From Janthinobacterium lividum (GTDB taxonomy: Bacteria > Pseudomonadota > Gammaproteobacteria > Burkholderiales > Burkholderiaceae_D): a DNA stretch of 64,000 nucleotides. The notes under the pieces are model-generated. The model made no database searches. It was not told where the DNA came from and worked only from the letters and a program-made list of their open reading frames with translations. Location of the stretch: positions 310,001 through 374,000 of the forward strand of contig NZ_JAAOLY010000001.1 of NCBI RefSeq assembly GCF_011601275.1, given 5' to 3'. The first letter of the stretch is position 1. Every line of letters starts with the position of its first letter. Of the stretch, positions 11,053 to 19,786 are shown piece after piece. The position numbers and the translations under genes were made by a program.

Positions 11053-11053
11053 A

Positions 11054-11509
11054 TTACGCCAGGTAGGTGTCGCGGTCGCGGATTTCCGCGAAGTTTTCCA
11101 GGCTGCCCAGCTTCACCGTGACGGGGTTCAGGCTGGCCTGCGGTTGCATCGAACGCCAGGCGAACAGCCATTCCTGCTCGGGCGCTTCGGCGCGCGTCTT
11201 GGTGAAGGCGGCGCCCAGGGCGGCGCGCTGGCCGTATTCGACCAGGCCATCGATGCCTGCCCAACTGGGCAAGGTGCGCTGCACGGCGCGGTGCAGGCGT
11301 TCGCCGAATTCTTCCGTATTGTGGATGATCAAACAAGCGTCAGCCGGGGCGAACAGGTCGAACAGTTGCTTGTCCCACACTTGCGAAAAGCTCAGGGTCA
11401 GGCAATTGCCCGCCGGTGCCAGGCGGAACTGGCCCAGGCTCAGCGCCAGCTCGAGTTCGCTGCGCTGGCCGTAGCGGTGCAGGGTAGGGGGACGTTTGTA
11501 ATCGTGCAT
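11054..11509 (-). CDS. Conserved hypothetical protein
   Basis: 151 aa from the ATG at 11509, which has GAG about 9 nt upstream; a TTG six codons earlier (11527) is the alternative. I do not recognise a domain. It is a soluble protein without signal peptide or membrane segment, with hydrophobic strands (FRLAPAGNCLTLSFSQV) and an EEFGERLHRAV helix. It follows the DUF2721 gene by 42 bp on the same strand and may be co-transcribed with it. Confidence 0.7.
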   Translation of the reverse strand: MHDYKRPPTLHRYGQRSELELALSLGQFRLAPAGNCLTLSFSQVWDKQLFDLFAPADACLIIHNTEEFGERLHRAVQRTLPSWAGIDGLVEYGQRAALGAAFTKTRAEAPEQEWLFAWRSMQPQASLNPVTVKLGSLENFAEIRDRDTYLA

Positions 11510-11551
11510 GCTGGACTCGTTCTTCAATAGTAGGGTAAACCGGCGCGCCGC

Positions 11552-11992
11552 TTACCGTGGCGGGCGGATATGGCGTCGGATGCGCTGGGCCGTCGCGGCC
11601 AGATAAATTTCGCGCAGTAAATAAATAAAACAGCCGATCAGGCAAATCACGGCCAGCACAAAGAAGGCCGCGATGTATTTGTCCAGGGTCAGGTTCAGAA
11701 TATCGCCCAAAAACAGCATGGCGATGATGACGCAGACGAAGAAACCGCACGCCGTGCTCAGCGAAATCGAGTAATTGATCAGATGGGTACGCCGATACAA
11801 GGTATCTAGCTCATCCATATAGAAATCGTTGTAGCCGATATCGAGCCGGTCTTCCAGCACGCGCGTGCGGTCGATGATGCGGCCCAGGCGGTTGGTCAGC
11901 ACCACCAGCATGGTGCCGATGCCGGTCAGCAGGAAAACCGGCGCAATCGCCAGCTGGATGATATGGCCGATGTCGCCGATCTGTATGTTCAT
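11552..11992 (-). CDS. DUF2721 family membrane protein
   Basis: 146 aa with three likely membrane segments: one in the first 32 residues (IIQLAIAPVFLLTGIGTMLV) and two after residue 75 (YSISLSTACGFFVCVIIAML and IAAFFVLAVICLIGCFIYLL). The NRLGRIIDRTRVLE stretch between them is characteristic of DUF2721. Function is unknown. It lies in a minus-strand run with prolyl aminopeptidase upstream and a hypothetical gene downstream. Confidence 0.82.
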   Translation of the reverse strand: MNIQIGDIGHIIQLAIAPVFLLTGIGTMLVVLTNRLGRIIDRTRVLEDRLDIGYNDFYMDELDTLYRRTHLINYSISLSTACGFFVCVIIAMLFLGDILNLTLDKYIAAFFVLAVICLIGCFIYLLREIYLAATAQRIRRHIRPPR

Positions 11993-12104
11993 GGATAAAA
12001 AGTCGTGGGTTCACACCGGCGCCCGACCTTGGCGCCAGCACAGGCCATAGTGTAGCAGGTGGCGCACGCCGGCTGGCCGCTTTGCCAACCGGCATGTTCA
12101 CGGC

Positions 12105-13061
12105 TCATGCGAAGCCGCGCCCCGGCACGAAGCGCTCGGTGGCGCGCACCAGCGCCGAAGCGATGCCGTGCTCGAGCGCGCCATGGCCCGCGTCCGGGAT
12201 CATTTCCAGCTGCGCGCCGGGCCAGGCTTGCTGCAGGCGGTAGGCCGACAGCGGCGGGCAGATGGCGTCGTAGCGTCCTTGCACGATAACAGCCGGCAAA
12301 TGCGCGATGCGCTCCATGTTGCGGATCAGCTGGTCTTCCTCGAAGAAACCGAGATTGGCCATGTAATGCGATTCAAGCCGGCCCACGCCCAGGTCGAGCG
12401 CATCGTTCGGCGCATCTTCCGGTTGCGGCATCAGGTAGACGCGACGGCCTTCGAAGCGGCTCCAGGCACGCGCGGCCGGCCAGTACACGTTTGGATCGCT
12501 GCTGAGGATGCGTTGCACATAGGCCGCCAGCAAGTCGCCCCGTTCTTCCAGCGGAATCGGCGCGGCGAATTCCGCGTACAGTTCCGGATAGAACCAGCGC
12601 ACGCCTTCGATGAACCAGTCGATTTCCGCCTGCGTGCACAGGAAAATGCCGCGCAGCACGAAACCGAGGCAGGCTGCGGGATGCGCCTGGCCATACGCCA
12701 GCGCCAGGGTCGAGCCCCACGAGCCGCCAAACACCAGCCATTGGGTGATGCCGAACTGGGCGCGCAAGCGTTCGATGTCCTCGATCAGCAGCTGCGTCGT
12801 GTTATTGCGCCATTCGCCCAGCGGCGTGGACTTGCCGGCGCCGCGCTGGTCGAACAGGATCACGCGGTAGCGCTGCGGATCAAAGAAACGGCGGTGCTGC
12901 GGCGACAGGCCCGCGCCGGGGCCGCCATGCAGGAACAGCACGGGTATGCCGTCGGGGTTGCCGCACTCTTCCCAATAAATGGTGTGGATGTCATCGACCG
13001 CCAGCATGCCGTGCCGGTTCGGCGACAGGGCGGGAAACAGGGGTGACAGTGTATCTGGCAT
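12105..13061 (-). CDS. pip: Prolyl aminopeptidase (proline iminopeptidase)
   Basis: 318-aa cytoplasmic alpha/beta hydrolase (S33) that removes N-terminal proline. The ATG at 13061 has AAGGA 7 nt upstream. The oxyanion-hole motif HGGPGAG, the nucleophile Ser114 in GGSWGS, the acid in GRYDAICPP and the His in DAGHG are present. The DQRGAGKSTP motif is typical of the family. It follows the Lrp-type regulator by 78 bp on the same strand, which suggests joint expression or regulation by amino-acid supply. Confidence 0.93.
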   Translation of the reverse strand: MPDTLSPLFPALSPNRHGMLAVDDIHTIYWEECGNPDGIPVLFLHGGPGAGLSPQHRRFFDPQRYRVILFDQRGAGKSTPLGEWRNNTTQLLIEDIERLRAQFGITQWLVFGGSWGSTLALAYGQAHPAACLGFVLRGIFLCTQAEIDWFIEGVRWFYPELYAEFAAPIPLEERGDLLAAYVQRILSSDPNVYWPAARAWSRFEGRRVYLMPQPEDAPNDALDLGVGRLESHYMANLGFFEEDQLIRNMERIAHLPAVIVQGRYDAICPPLSAYRLQQAWPGAQLEMIPDAGHGALEHGIASALVRATERFVPGRGFA

Positions 13062-13139
13062 GGCGGTCCTTGGAATGGCGGTCAGGGCGCCAGGCGCGAG
13101 TCCTGGCAACTGTTCCAATTATAGTGCGCCGCCGGCGCC

Positions 13140-13622
13140 TCAGGCCAGCAACAAGGGCAGGCGGTTCGACGACTTGATTTCGCGCATCGACAGGCTGGAC
13201 TGGATTTCCGCCACGCCAGGCAGGCGGCGCAAGACCGTCGAGACGAATTCGCCATACGCTTCCAGGTCGCGCGCCACCACTTGCAGAAAATAATCGGCTT
13301 CGCCCGCCACGTTGTGGCACGACAGAATTTCGGGAATCGTTGCGATCGCTTGTTCGAACTGCGACGGCTGCTCGCCGCCATGGTTGGCAAACACGACACG
13401 GACAAACGCGACCAGGCCGATGCCCAGTTTCTTGCGGTTGAGCAAAGCCTGGTAGCCGGTAATAAAACCTTCTTCTTCCAGGCGGCGCAGGCGGCGCCAG
13501 ACGGGAGTTTCGCTCAGTTTCAAGCGCTCGGCCAGGCGCGCATTCGACAGCCTTCCTTCATCCTGCAACAGCCTGAGTATCTGTAAATCGGTGGCGTCAA
13601 GGCTAACTTCTGAAAGTTTCAT
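13140..13622 (-). CDS. Lrp/AsnC family transcriptional regulator
   Basis: 160 aa. N-terminal winged helix (DATDLQILRLLQDEGRLSNA, then LSETPVWRRLRRLEEEG as recognition region), and C-terminal RAM ligand-binding domain (VAFVRVVF, EILSCHNVAGEADYFLQVVA). It starts 153 bp from a divergent LysE exporter gene, the classic arrangement in which an Lrp-type protein senses an amino acid and controls its exporter. That link is an inference from position. Confidence 0.9.
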   Translation of the reverse strand: MKLSEVSLDATDLQILRLLQDEGRLSNARLAERLKLSETPVWRRLRRLEEEGFITGYQALLNRKKLGIGLVAFVRVVFANHGGEQPSQFEQAIATIPEILSCHNVAGEADYFLQVVARDLEAYGEFVSTVLRRLPGVAEIQSSLSMREIKSSNRLPLLLA

Positions 13623-13775
13623 CTAATTTTTGTTTTTATACGAGTGGAATCTACCCGAATACTAGGGCATGCAGGGCAGGAAAAGCAAGCACATTTCATC
13701 GCTGCAAGAACATAATGGGGCCCGGCGAGCAGGCTGCACCGTGCGCATGCTCCCGCTTTTCTTTTCGACTGGCCC

Positions 13776-14396
13776 ATGTCCGATTCTACCTTCCTGATGT
13801 ACCTGCTGGCACTGGCTGGCGCCTTTTTATTACCGGGGCCCGACATGGCGCTGGTGCTGGCGACGGGCGCCGCGCGCGGCGTGGCCACGGCGCTGGTGAC
13901 GGCCGTGGGTATCGCCGGTGCGCGCGCCGTGCACGTGGCGCTGTCGGGCGCGGGCCTGGCGGCGTTGATGGTGACGCATCCGCAAGCCTTGCAGTGGGTC
14001 AAATGGGCGGGCGCCGCCTACCTGCTGTACCTGGCGCTGCGCCTGCTGCAGTCGGCCCTGTCGAGCAAAACGGCGCCGGACGAAGCCGCCCCCGCCACGG
14101 CGCACAGCGCCCGCGCCAGCCTGGTGCGCGGCTTCCTGACGAATCTGCTCAATCCGAAGGCACTACTGTTTTGCAGTATGTTCCTGCCGCAATTTGTCGC
14201 CGGCAGCGAGCAGGTCGGCATGCAATACCTGCGCCTGGGCGCTGTTCTGGTGCTGATGGGCCTGCTGTTCGACGCCATCTACGCCGTGCTGGCCGCACGC
14301 CTGGCGCGCCGCCTGCGCGGCAAGCCTTCGCCTTACGGCAAGTTCGTGCTGCCCTCGGTCTTCGTGCTGCTGGCCGGACGGCTGGTGCTGGGCTGA
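13776..14396 (+). CDS. LysE/RhtB family amino-acid exporter
   Basis: 206-aa inner-membrane protein with about six hydrophobic segments. The family signature GAFLLPGPDMALVLATGAARG near the N-terminus and the FLTNLLNPKALLF motif around residue 120 are both present. Members export amino acids or homoserine lactones; the substrate is not defined. It is divergent from the Lrp regulator. Its last 64 bases overlap the 3' end of the convergent gene at 14333. Confidence 0.9.
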   Translation: MSDSTFLMYLLALAGAFLLPGPDMALVLATGAARGVATALVTAVGIAGARAVHVALSGAGLAALMVTHPQALQWVKWAGAAYLLYLALRLLQSALSSKTAPDEAAPATAHSARASLVRGFLTNLLNPKALLFCSMFLPQFVAGSEQVGMQYLRLGAVLVLMGLLFDAIYAVLAARLARRLRGKPSPYGKFVLPSVFVLLAGRLVLG

Positions 14397-15757
14397 ACTG
14401 CTTTAGCGTCGGCAAAAAAGGCGGGGTAATCGTTCAGCAAGCTGCGCTCAAGGTCGTTGACCTTGCGAAATTGCCGCAGCGACGGCGCCATGGCACGCCC
14501 CGCATCCCAACTGCGCCAGGCATTCGGCGCATCGAATTGCGCCAGCAAGGCGTCGCCCAGATCCTGGTACACGGCCGCCATCTGCGGCTTTGCCTGCAGC
14601 ACGTGCAGATACAAGGCCGTCGCTTGCGGCCATTGCCCCAGCTTGGCGCGCAAATTCCCCTCGAACAAGGCCAGGACGGGCTGCGTCATCCCCGTTTGCT
14701 TTCTCAATTCCTGCACGGTGGCCAGCGCGTCCGCGATGCCCTCCTTGTCCTTGGCCTGCAATCCCCGCGTCAAGTCGTGGATGGGCTGGCATTCCTGCAT
14801 GGCCCGCTGCTGCTGAAGCGACAGTTTTTCGACCAGCGCACCCGTGGAAAAATGGTCTTCCAGCATGGTCAAGAAAGCCTCGAAGGGTTTTTCTGCCGCA
14901 AAGAGCCTTTCCGCTTCGGCGCGCAGCGCGGCATGCACCTGCGGTCCCGGCGGCGGCAACAGCGCCGCCTGCGCCAGCACCCGTTCGAGCGGGGGCGCAT
15001 CGGCCGCCAGCGGGCGGGGCCGGTAGGCGGCCAGCGAATACGTGGCGGGCGCACCCGCCGTCATGGCGCTGACGCGGAAATGGCGCGTCACCGTGCCGCC
15101 CACTTCCTGGTAATGCAAGGTGAAGTCGGCGGGAATGCGCTTGCCGTCGGCCAGCAGCTTCAGCACCAGCGGATGGCCGCCCCAGGTGTAGCGCAAGTAC
15201 TGGGCAAACGCCGTCGCATCGTCGCCGCTGGCGGGGCTGCCGGCAATGCCCAGGCGCAGCAGGGGCTGTCCGTCGAGCGACCACAGCACGGCGCCGTCGA
15301 GCACTTGCGGCGCCAGCGCGCCGCGCCGCTTGTTGTCCAGTACCGACAAAGCCTGTTCCTCATACACGGGCAGCGTTGCGTGCTGCTCAAGGCCGCCCGC
15401 CTTCAATATGCCGACGATCCCCTGCCGATGGCGCAGCTCGAAGACGCGAAAACCCGCCACGTCGAACAGCGAATACGTGTCGTAGGTGGACGCCGCCGTA
15501 TCGATCAGGTAGCGGCGGCGCGTGGCAAAGTCCAACACGGACAGACTCTTGCCATCGCGCACGCTCAGGTAATGTTCGCCCAGCACGACATCGCTTTCCT
15601 GCGTAGTGCGCGCGGGCAAGCTGGTTTTCACGCCGGGTTTGTTGACGCGTTCGGTTGTCACCGTGACGTGGAACGCGACGCTGGCTTGGGCCGCGCTGGC
15701 GCCCAGGAAAAGGATGGCGGCCACGCTGGCGCGGCGCAAGGCGGAAACAAGGGTCAT
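14333..15757 (-). CDS. Exported hypothetical protein with TPR-like C-terminal part
   Basis: 474 aa. The ATG at 15757 opens a signal peptide (MTLVSALRRASVAAILFLG to ASAAQA). Residues ~30-200 are beta-rich with no family I recognise. Residues ~300-440 contain helical repeats (ALFEGNLRAKLGQWPQATAL, AAVYQDLGDALLAQFDAPNA) like TPRs. The C-terminal ~20 residues are Ser/Thr/Pro-rich and encoded inside the overlap with the LysE gene, so this tail may have arisen by loss of an earlier stop codon. Confidence 0.75.
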   Translation of the reverse strand: MTLVSALRRASVAAILFLGASAAQASVAFHVTVTTERVNKPGVKTSLPARTTQESDVVLGEHYLSVRDGKSLSVLDFATRRRYLIDTAASTYDTYSLFDVAGFRVFELRHRQGIVGILKAGGLEQHATLPVYEEQALSVLDNKRRGALAPQVLDGAVLWSLDGQPLLRLGIAGSPASGDDATAFAQYLRYTWGGHPLVLKLLADGKRIPADFTLHYQEVGGTVTRHFRVSAMTAGAPATYSLAAYRPRPLAADAPPLERVLAQAALLPPPGPQVHAALRAEAERLFAAEKPFEAFLTMLEDHFSTGALVEKLSLQQQRAMQECQPIHDLTRGLQAKDKEGIADALATVQELRKQTGMTQPVLALFEGNLRAKLGQWPQATALYLHVLQAKPQMAAVYQDLGDALLAQFDAPNAWRSWDAGRAMAPSLRQFRKVNDLERSLLNDYPAFFADAKAVQPSTSRPASSTKTEGSTNLP

Positions 15758-15828
15758 GGAGATGATGCAGTGGGGAAATGCTGATTCTAAGACAAATCCG
15801 GCCGTCCCCTTGTTTTGCTGGCAAGCAT

Positions 15829-15854
15829 AAAAAAAGACAGCCGAAGCTGTCTTT
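15829..15854 (-). terminator. Terminator downstream of phaB
   Basis: On the minus strand: AAAGACAGC, loop TTCG, GCTGTCTTT, followed by further T. It lies 21 bp beyond the phaB stop and ends the PHB block before the 14333-15757 gene. Confidence 0.85.
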
Positions 15855-15874
15855 CTGTTTTACCTCAACAACGA

Positions 15875-16615
15875 TTACGACATGTGCTGGCCGCCGTTGA
15901 TGGAAATGTTGGCGCCCGTGACGAACGCTGCCTCGTCGGAAGCCAGGTAGGCGACCAGGCCGGCCACTTCTTCCGGCTTGCCCAGGCGCGCCATCGGAAT
16001 CTGCGGGATGATTTTGCTGTCGAGCACTTCCTGCGGAATCGCCATGACCATCTTGGTGCCGATGTAGCCTGGCGAGATGGTGTTGACGGTGACATTCTTG
16101 CGCGCCACTTCCAGCGCCAGCGACTTGGTGAAACCATGCATGCCGGCTTTCGCGGCCGAATAGTTGGTCTGGCCGAAGGCGCCCTTCTGGCCGTTCACGG
16201 ACGAGATATTGATGATGCGGCCCCAGCCGCGTTCCACCATGCCGTCGCAGACAGGCTTGGTCATGTTGAAGACGGAATCGAGGTTGGTGCCCATGACGGC
16301 ATCCCAGTTCGGCTTGTCCATCTTCTTGAACGTCATGTCGCGCGTGATGCCAGCGTTATTCACCAGCACGTCGACAGGACCGATTTCCGCTTCCACGGCC
16401 GCCACGCAGGCAGCCGCCGAATCGTAGTCGGCCACGTCGCACGGGTAGGCCTTGAAGTCATAGCCCATGTCCTTCGTCGTCGCCAGCCATTCCGCGACCT
16501 TCGGATTGCCTGGGGAATATGTGGTCACCACGCGATAGCCGAGGGCCGCCAGCTTGAAACACACTGCTTCGCCCAGACCGCCCATGCCACCAGTTACCAA
16601 TGCAACTCTTGCCAT
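15875..16615 (-). CDS. phaB: Acetoacetyl-CoA reductase
   Basis: 246-aa short-chain dehydrogenase that reduces acetoacetyl-CoA to (R)-3-hydroxybutyryl-CoA for PHB synthesis. I prefer the second ATG (16615): GAGGGG lies 6 nt before it but abuts the first ATG at 16621, and MARVALVTGGMGGLG matches PhaB N-termini. The nucleotide-binding TGGMGGLG, NNAG and the catalytic Ser139, Tyr152, Lys156 are intact. ITRDMTFKKM and the C-terminal INGGQHMS are typical of PhaB. It follows phaA by 136 bp containing a long inverted repeat. Confidence 0.95.
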   Translation of the reverse strand: MARVALVTGGMGGLGEAVCFKLAALGYRVVTTYSPGNPKVAEWLATTKDMGYDFKAYPCDVADYDSAAACVAAVEAEIGPVDVLVNNAGITRDMTFKKMDKPNWDAVMGTNLDSVFNMTKPVCDGMVERGWGRIINISSVNGQKGAFGQTNYSAAKAGMHGFTKSLALEVARKNVTVNTISPGYIGTKMVMAIPQEVLDSKIIPQIPMARLGKPEEVAGLVAYLASDEAAFVTGANISINGGQHMS

Positions 16616-16700
16616 TTTCATCCCCTCAGTGTCGTTCTATTGCTAAAAAGTTAATTATTTAAATAAAGCGATCCGAAAACACCGCATGATGGCGGCGTAC

Positions 16701-16741
16701 CGAACCCAGTCGTCACCCACTTTGCGCGACGACTGGGTTCG
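16701..16741. repeat. 14-bp inverted repeat between phaA and phaB
   Basis: CGAACCCAGTCGTC (16701-16714) pairs perfectly with GACGACTGGGTTCG (16728-16741) around a 13-nt loop. No T-run follows on either strand, so it is not a standard terminator. In the phaA-phaB transcript it would form a stable hairpin. Confidence 0.75.
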
Positions 16742-16751
16742 GCGCTAGCGA

Positions 16752-17930
16752 TTAATCCCGCTCGATCGCTAAAGCAACACCCATGCCGCCGCCGATGCAC
16801 AAGGCTGCCAAGCCTTTCTTGGCGTCGCGGCGTATCATTTCGTGGATCAGGGTGACCAGGATGCGCGCGCCGGACGCGCCGATCGGGTGGCCGATGGCGA
16901 TCGCGCCGCCGTTCACGTTGATCTTGCTGGTATCCCAGCCCATTTCCTTGTTGACGGCAATCGCTTGCGCAGCAAACGCTTCATTGATTTCCATCAGGTC
17001 CAGCTCTTCATGCGTCCAGCCGGCTTTTTTCAGGCACAAACGCGATGCGGAGACGGGGCCCATGCCCATGACGGCCGGGTCCAGGCCCGACGACGCGTAA
17101 GCCTTGATGCGCGCCAGTGGCTTCAAGCCCAGTTCTTTCGCTTGCGAGGCCGACATCATGATCACGGCGGCGGCGCCGTCGTTCAGGCCCGACGCATTGC
17201 CGGCGGTAACAGTGCCGTCCTTGGCGAACGCGGGGCGCAGGCCGGACAGCGATTCCAGGGTCGAACCTGGCTTGATGTATTCATCGCTGTCGAAGACGAC
17301 GGTGCCTTTTTTGTTGGCGATTTCCAGCGGCAGGATTTCATCCTTGAACTTGCCCGCTTTTTGCGCCGCTTCCGCTTTCAGCTGCGACTGCAGCGCGAAT
17401 TCATCCTGCTCGGCGCGCGTCACTTCGTATTTCTTGGCGACGTTTTCCGCCGTGATGCCCATGTGGTACTGGTTGTACACGTCCCACAGGCCGTCGACGA
17501 TCATGGTGTCGATCATCTTGAAGTCGCCCATGCGGAAACCGTCGCGCGAGCCGTTCATTGCGTGCGGCGAAGCGCTCATGTTTTCCTGGCCGCCGGCGAT
17601 GATGATGTTGGCGTCGCCGCACTTGATCGCTTGCGCCGCCAGGTGCGTGGCCTTCAGGCCGCTGCCGCAAACCTTGTTGATGGTAAATGCCGGGATCGAG
17701 CTAGGCAGGCCAGCCTTGATGACGGCCTGGCGCGCGGCGTTCTGGCCGACGGCGGCCGTCAGCACCTGGCCCAGGATCGCTTCGCCGATCAGGTTCGGGT
17801 CGATGCCGGTCTGTGCCAGCAAGCCCTTGATTACATGCGCGCCCAGTTCGGACGCAGGAATCTTGGCCAGACTGCCACCGAATTTGCCGACTGCGGTACG
17901 GCCGGCGGCCACGATTACGACATCATCCAT
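16752..17930 (-). CDS. phaA: Acetyl-CoA acetyltransferase (beta-ketothiolase)
   Basis: 392-aa biosynthetic thiolase that condenses two acetyl-CoA to acetoacetyl-CoA, the first step of PHB synthesis. Catalytic residues match the Cupriavidus PhaA numbering: Cys88 in NKVCGSG, His348 in IGHPIGASG and Cys378 in CIGGGMG. NEAFAAQ is present. Length is normal. It is the upstream gene of a phaA-phaB pair, with a phasin gene further upstream on the same strand. No PHA synthase (phaC) is in the window. Confidence 0.95.
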   Translation of the reverse strand: MDDVVIVAAGRTAVGKFGGSLAKIPASELGAHVIKGLLAQTGIDPNLIGEAILGQVLTAAVGQNAARQAVIKAGLPSSIPAFTINKVCGSGLKATHLAAQAIKCGDANIIIAGGQENMSASPHAMNGSRDGFRMGDFKMIDTMIVDGLWDVYNQYHMGITAENVAKKYEVTRAEQDEFALQSQLKAEAAQKAGKFKDEILPLEIANKKGTVVFDSDEYIKPGSTLESLSGLRPAFAKDGTVTAGNASGLNDGAAAVIMMSASQAKELGLKPLARIKAYASSGLDPAVMGMGPVSASRLCLKKAGWTHEELDLMEINEAFAAQAIAVNKEMGWDTSKINVNGGAIAIGHPIGASGARILVTLIHEMIRRDAKKGLAALCIGGGMGVALAIERD

Positions 17931-18144
17931 TTATTTCTCCGATATGCAGGCCACGAGGGCCAAGGTCAAGGTACTAATAGAATCCAATGAGAATCCGGGG
18001 AAGACACAGCAAGCTGCGTTTCATTCTAGCGCGGCATGCGCCGCAGTTCCAGCGCCGCACCGCAGGCGGCGGCGATGACAGCCTGCTTGCGGTGGCGGCG
18101 GGCGGACTGGCGCGGCGGATAGCCGCTGCCGGGCCGCAACACGC

Positions 18145-18630
18145 TTACGCCTGGCGAGCAGGACGCGTGTTTTTATTTTTATCATACCCTTCATCGGCGC
18201 CGCCGAAAGTGGTTTTTAGAAAATTATTGAAGGGAATAATCAGGGGGACGGGGGTTTGCTTTACTACTTGCAACAGCTCGCCAAATTTTTGACGCGATGC
18301 AGCAAACTCACCCTTTGTCACAGTCTCGAATTTCTCCTGGGTTTCTTGGGCAACATCCTTTGCCTGGCGGCCATACGCACCGATACGTTCGATGGCCAGT
18401 TGCGACTGCGCGCGCGACAGCTGCAGCAGCGCTTGCGGGTCCTTCACGGACAGCAGCTGATTGCCCGCCACCGTAGCGGCGGCCAGCGCCGAGCGGGCCG
18501 CATCGAGTTGCAGGTCCAGCACGCTGGCGCCGCTGTCGACGGCAGCCTGGGCATACGCTTGCGCGCTGATCAATTGCGCTTCCACCACGGCCTTGCCGGC
18601 CAATGCCCATTGTTCGGAAAATGAAAACAT
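18145..18630 (-). CDS. phaP: Phasin family protein (PHB granule-associated)
   Basis: 161 aa from the ATG at 18630, with GGAG 8 nt upstream. Phasins coat PHB granules and control their size and number. The N-terminus MFSFSEQWALAGKAVVEAQ, the long amphipathic Ala-rich helix (residues ~15-110, with AQAAVDSGASVLDLQLDAAR) and the lack of Cys fit the family. Placement upstream of phaA and phaB supports the call. A possible FNR-type site lies upstream (18711-18724). Confidence 0.85.
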   Translation of the reverse strand: MFSFSEQWALAGKAVVEAQLISAQAYAQAAVDSGASVLDLQLDAARSALAAATVAGNQLLSVKDPQALLQLSRAQSQLAIERIGAYGRQAKDVAQETQEKFETVTKGEFAASRQKFGELLQVVKQTPVPLIIPFNNFLKTTFGGADEGYDKNKNTRPARQA

Positions 18631-18710
18631 GTCGTTTCTCCCCAAAGAGTAGACGGCGCCATGTTGCGCCGCACAGTGCTCAACTGTAAGCGGTGGTTCA
18701 TTACTGAACC

Positions 18711-18724
18711 TTGATATATCTCAA
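18711..18724. promoter_or_regulatory. FNR/ANR-like half-palindrome upstream of the phasin gene
   Basis: TTGATATATCTCAA matches the FNR consensus TTGAT-N4-ATCAA at nine of ten fixed positions. It lies about 80 bp upstream of the phasin start, a suitable distance for an activator site. Single-site matches of this kind arise by chance, so this is only a candidate. Confidence 0.35.
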
Positions 18725-18759
18725 GCTTTGCTGTTGGTTTGTTTCCAACTCAACGTTGA

Positions 18760-19668
18760 TCAAGACAACAACTTGATACCATCGAGCGAGGCCGCGCACT
18801 GCTCGCGTATCACGCTGACGAAATCACGCACGTACGCCTTGTCCTGCAGATGGTCTGGCACGGAGACATACAAATCACTCCACAAGCCATGCTCGCCCAC
18901 CGGGCGCGCCACCACATAATCGTAATCGACGTAATTCTTGATGGCCCAATTCGGCAAGGCGGCAATGCCGCGCCGGCTCGCCACCAACTGCAGCACGGCG
19001 ACCGTCAATTCGGCCGTGCGACGCTCAAACTGGATGCCGGCCGGCCGCAGCACTTCGCGGATCAGGTCGATGCGCTCTTCCGGCACGGGATAGGTAATCA
19101 AGGTCTCGCCCGTAAAGTCGGCCGCCATCAGCCGGCGCTGCGCCTGCAGCCGGTGCTTCTGCGCCATCACCACCAGCATTTCAAAGCGGAACAGGGGAAA
19201 CACGGTGAAGTCGGGACCATACGGCGAACCGATCACGAGATCGGCCTCGCCCGAACGCAGCAAGTCCGCCGGTTCGCTGTGAAAGCCGGAGACAAGATCG
19301 ATTTCCACTTCCGGCCAGCGCTGGCGGAATGCATCCATCACGGGCATGAGCCAGTCGAAACAGGTATGGCATTCGAGCGCCACGCGCAGCTGTCCCTGAT
19401 CTCCCTGCGACAGGCGCGCCACGTCGCGCTCGGCCAGCTCGATCTCGGGCAGCAGCTTGTCGGCCAGTTCCAGCAGCCGGCTGCCCGTGGCCGTAAAGGC
19501 GATCGGCATCGACTTGCGCTCGAACAAGGGCGCCTTGTAGCGCTCTTCGAGCAAACGGATCTGGTGCGACAGGGCCGACTGGGTCAGGTTGAGCAGTTGC
19601 GCGGCGCGCACCAGGCTGCCGGACGAACGGAGGGCACTCAGGGTGCGCAGGTGGCGGATTTCTAGCAT
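18760..19668 (-). CDS. metR: LysR-type regulator of methionine synthesis
   Basis: 302 aa. The N-terminal winged helix ([37 protein letters not shown]) and the effector domain match MetR more closely than other LysR proteins: short MLEIRHL start, ALSHQ recognition helix and [14 protein letters not shown]. MetR uses homocysteine as co-activator of metE. The gene is divergent from metE, with 118 bp between starts holding a perfect MetR box 22 nt from its own start, so autoregulation is likely. Confidence 0.92.
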   Translation of the reverse strand: MLEIRHLRTLSALRSSGSLVRAAQLLNLTQSALSHQIRLLEERYKAPLFERKSMPIAFTATGSRLLELADKLLPEIELAERDVARLSQGDQGQLRVALECHTCFDWLMPVMDAFRQRWPEVEIDLVSGFHSEPADLLRSGEADLVIGSPYGPDFTVFPLFRFEMLVVMAQKHRLQAQRRLMAADFTGETLITYPVPEERIDLIREVLRPAGIQFERRTAELTVAVLQLVASRRGIAALPNWAIKNYVDYDYVVARPVGEHGLWSDLYVSVPDHLQDKAYVRDFVSVIREQCAASLDGIKLLS

Positions 19669-19689
19669 CGGAAAAGTGGGATCTGTACG

Positions 19690-19702
19690 TGAATTATTTT
19701 CA
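19690..19702. promoter_or_regulatory. MetR box in the metR-metE intergenic region
   Basis: TGAATTATTTTCA fits the E. coli MetR consensus TGAA-N5-TTCA exactly, including an A/T at the centre. It is 22 bp from the metR start and 85 bp from the metE start, a suitable position for repression of metR and activation of metE. Confidence 0.8.
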
Positions 19703-19786
19703 TGTTATTCGGCAAAATGTTTCGTTTTGATTATAGATCAAGTTGCCGCACACTCTAGCGCATTCACATTAAATCTCGATGACATC

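Noticed and set aside
13715-15784. 689-codon plus-strand frame spanning the LysE gene and the antisense of the secreted protein
   Set aside because: It lies in a different frame from the LysE gene and opposite the signal-peptide-bearing minus-strand gene; composition is low-complexity Arg/Gln/His.
15829-18630. Complete PHB synthesis locus
   Set aside because: Only phasin, thiolase and reductase are here; I searched the translated frames for a PHA synthase lipase-box-like Cys motif and found none in the window.
19728-19744. TTGAT-TATAG-ATCAA palindrome upstream of metE as an FNR site
   Set aside because: The spacer is five bases instead of four, and it overlaps the probable metE promoter region; likely chance or part of promoter structure.
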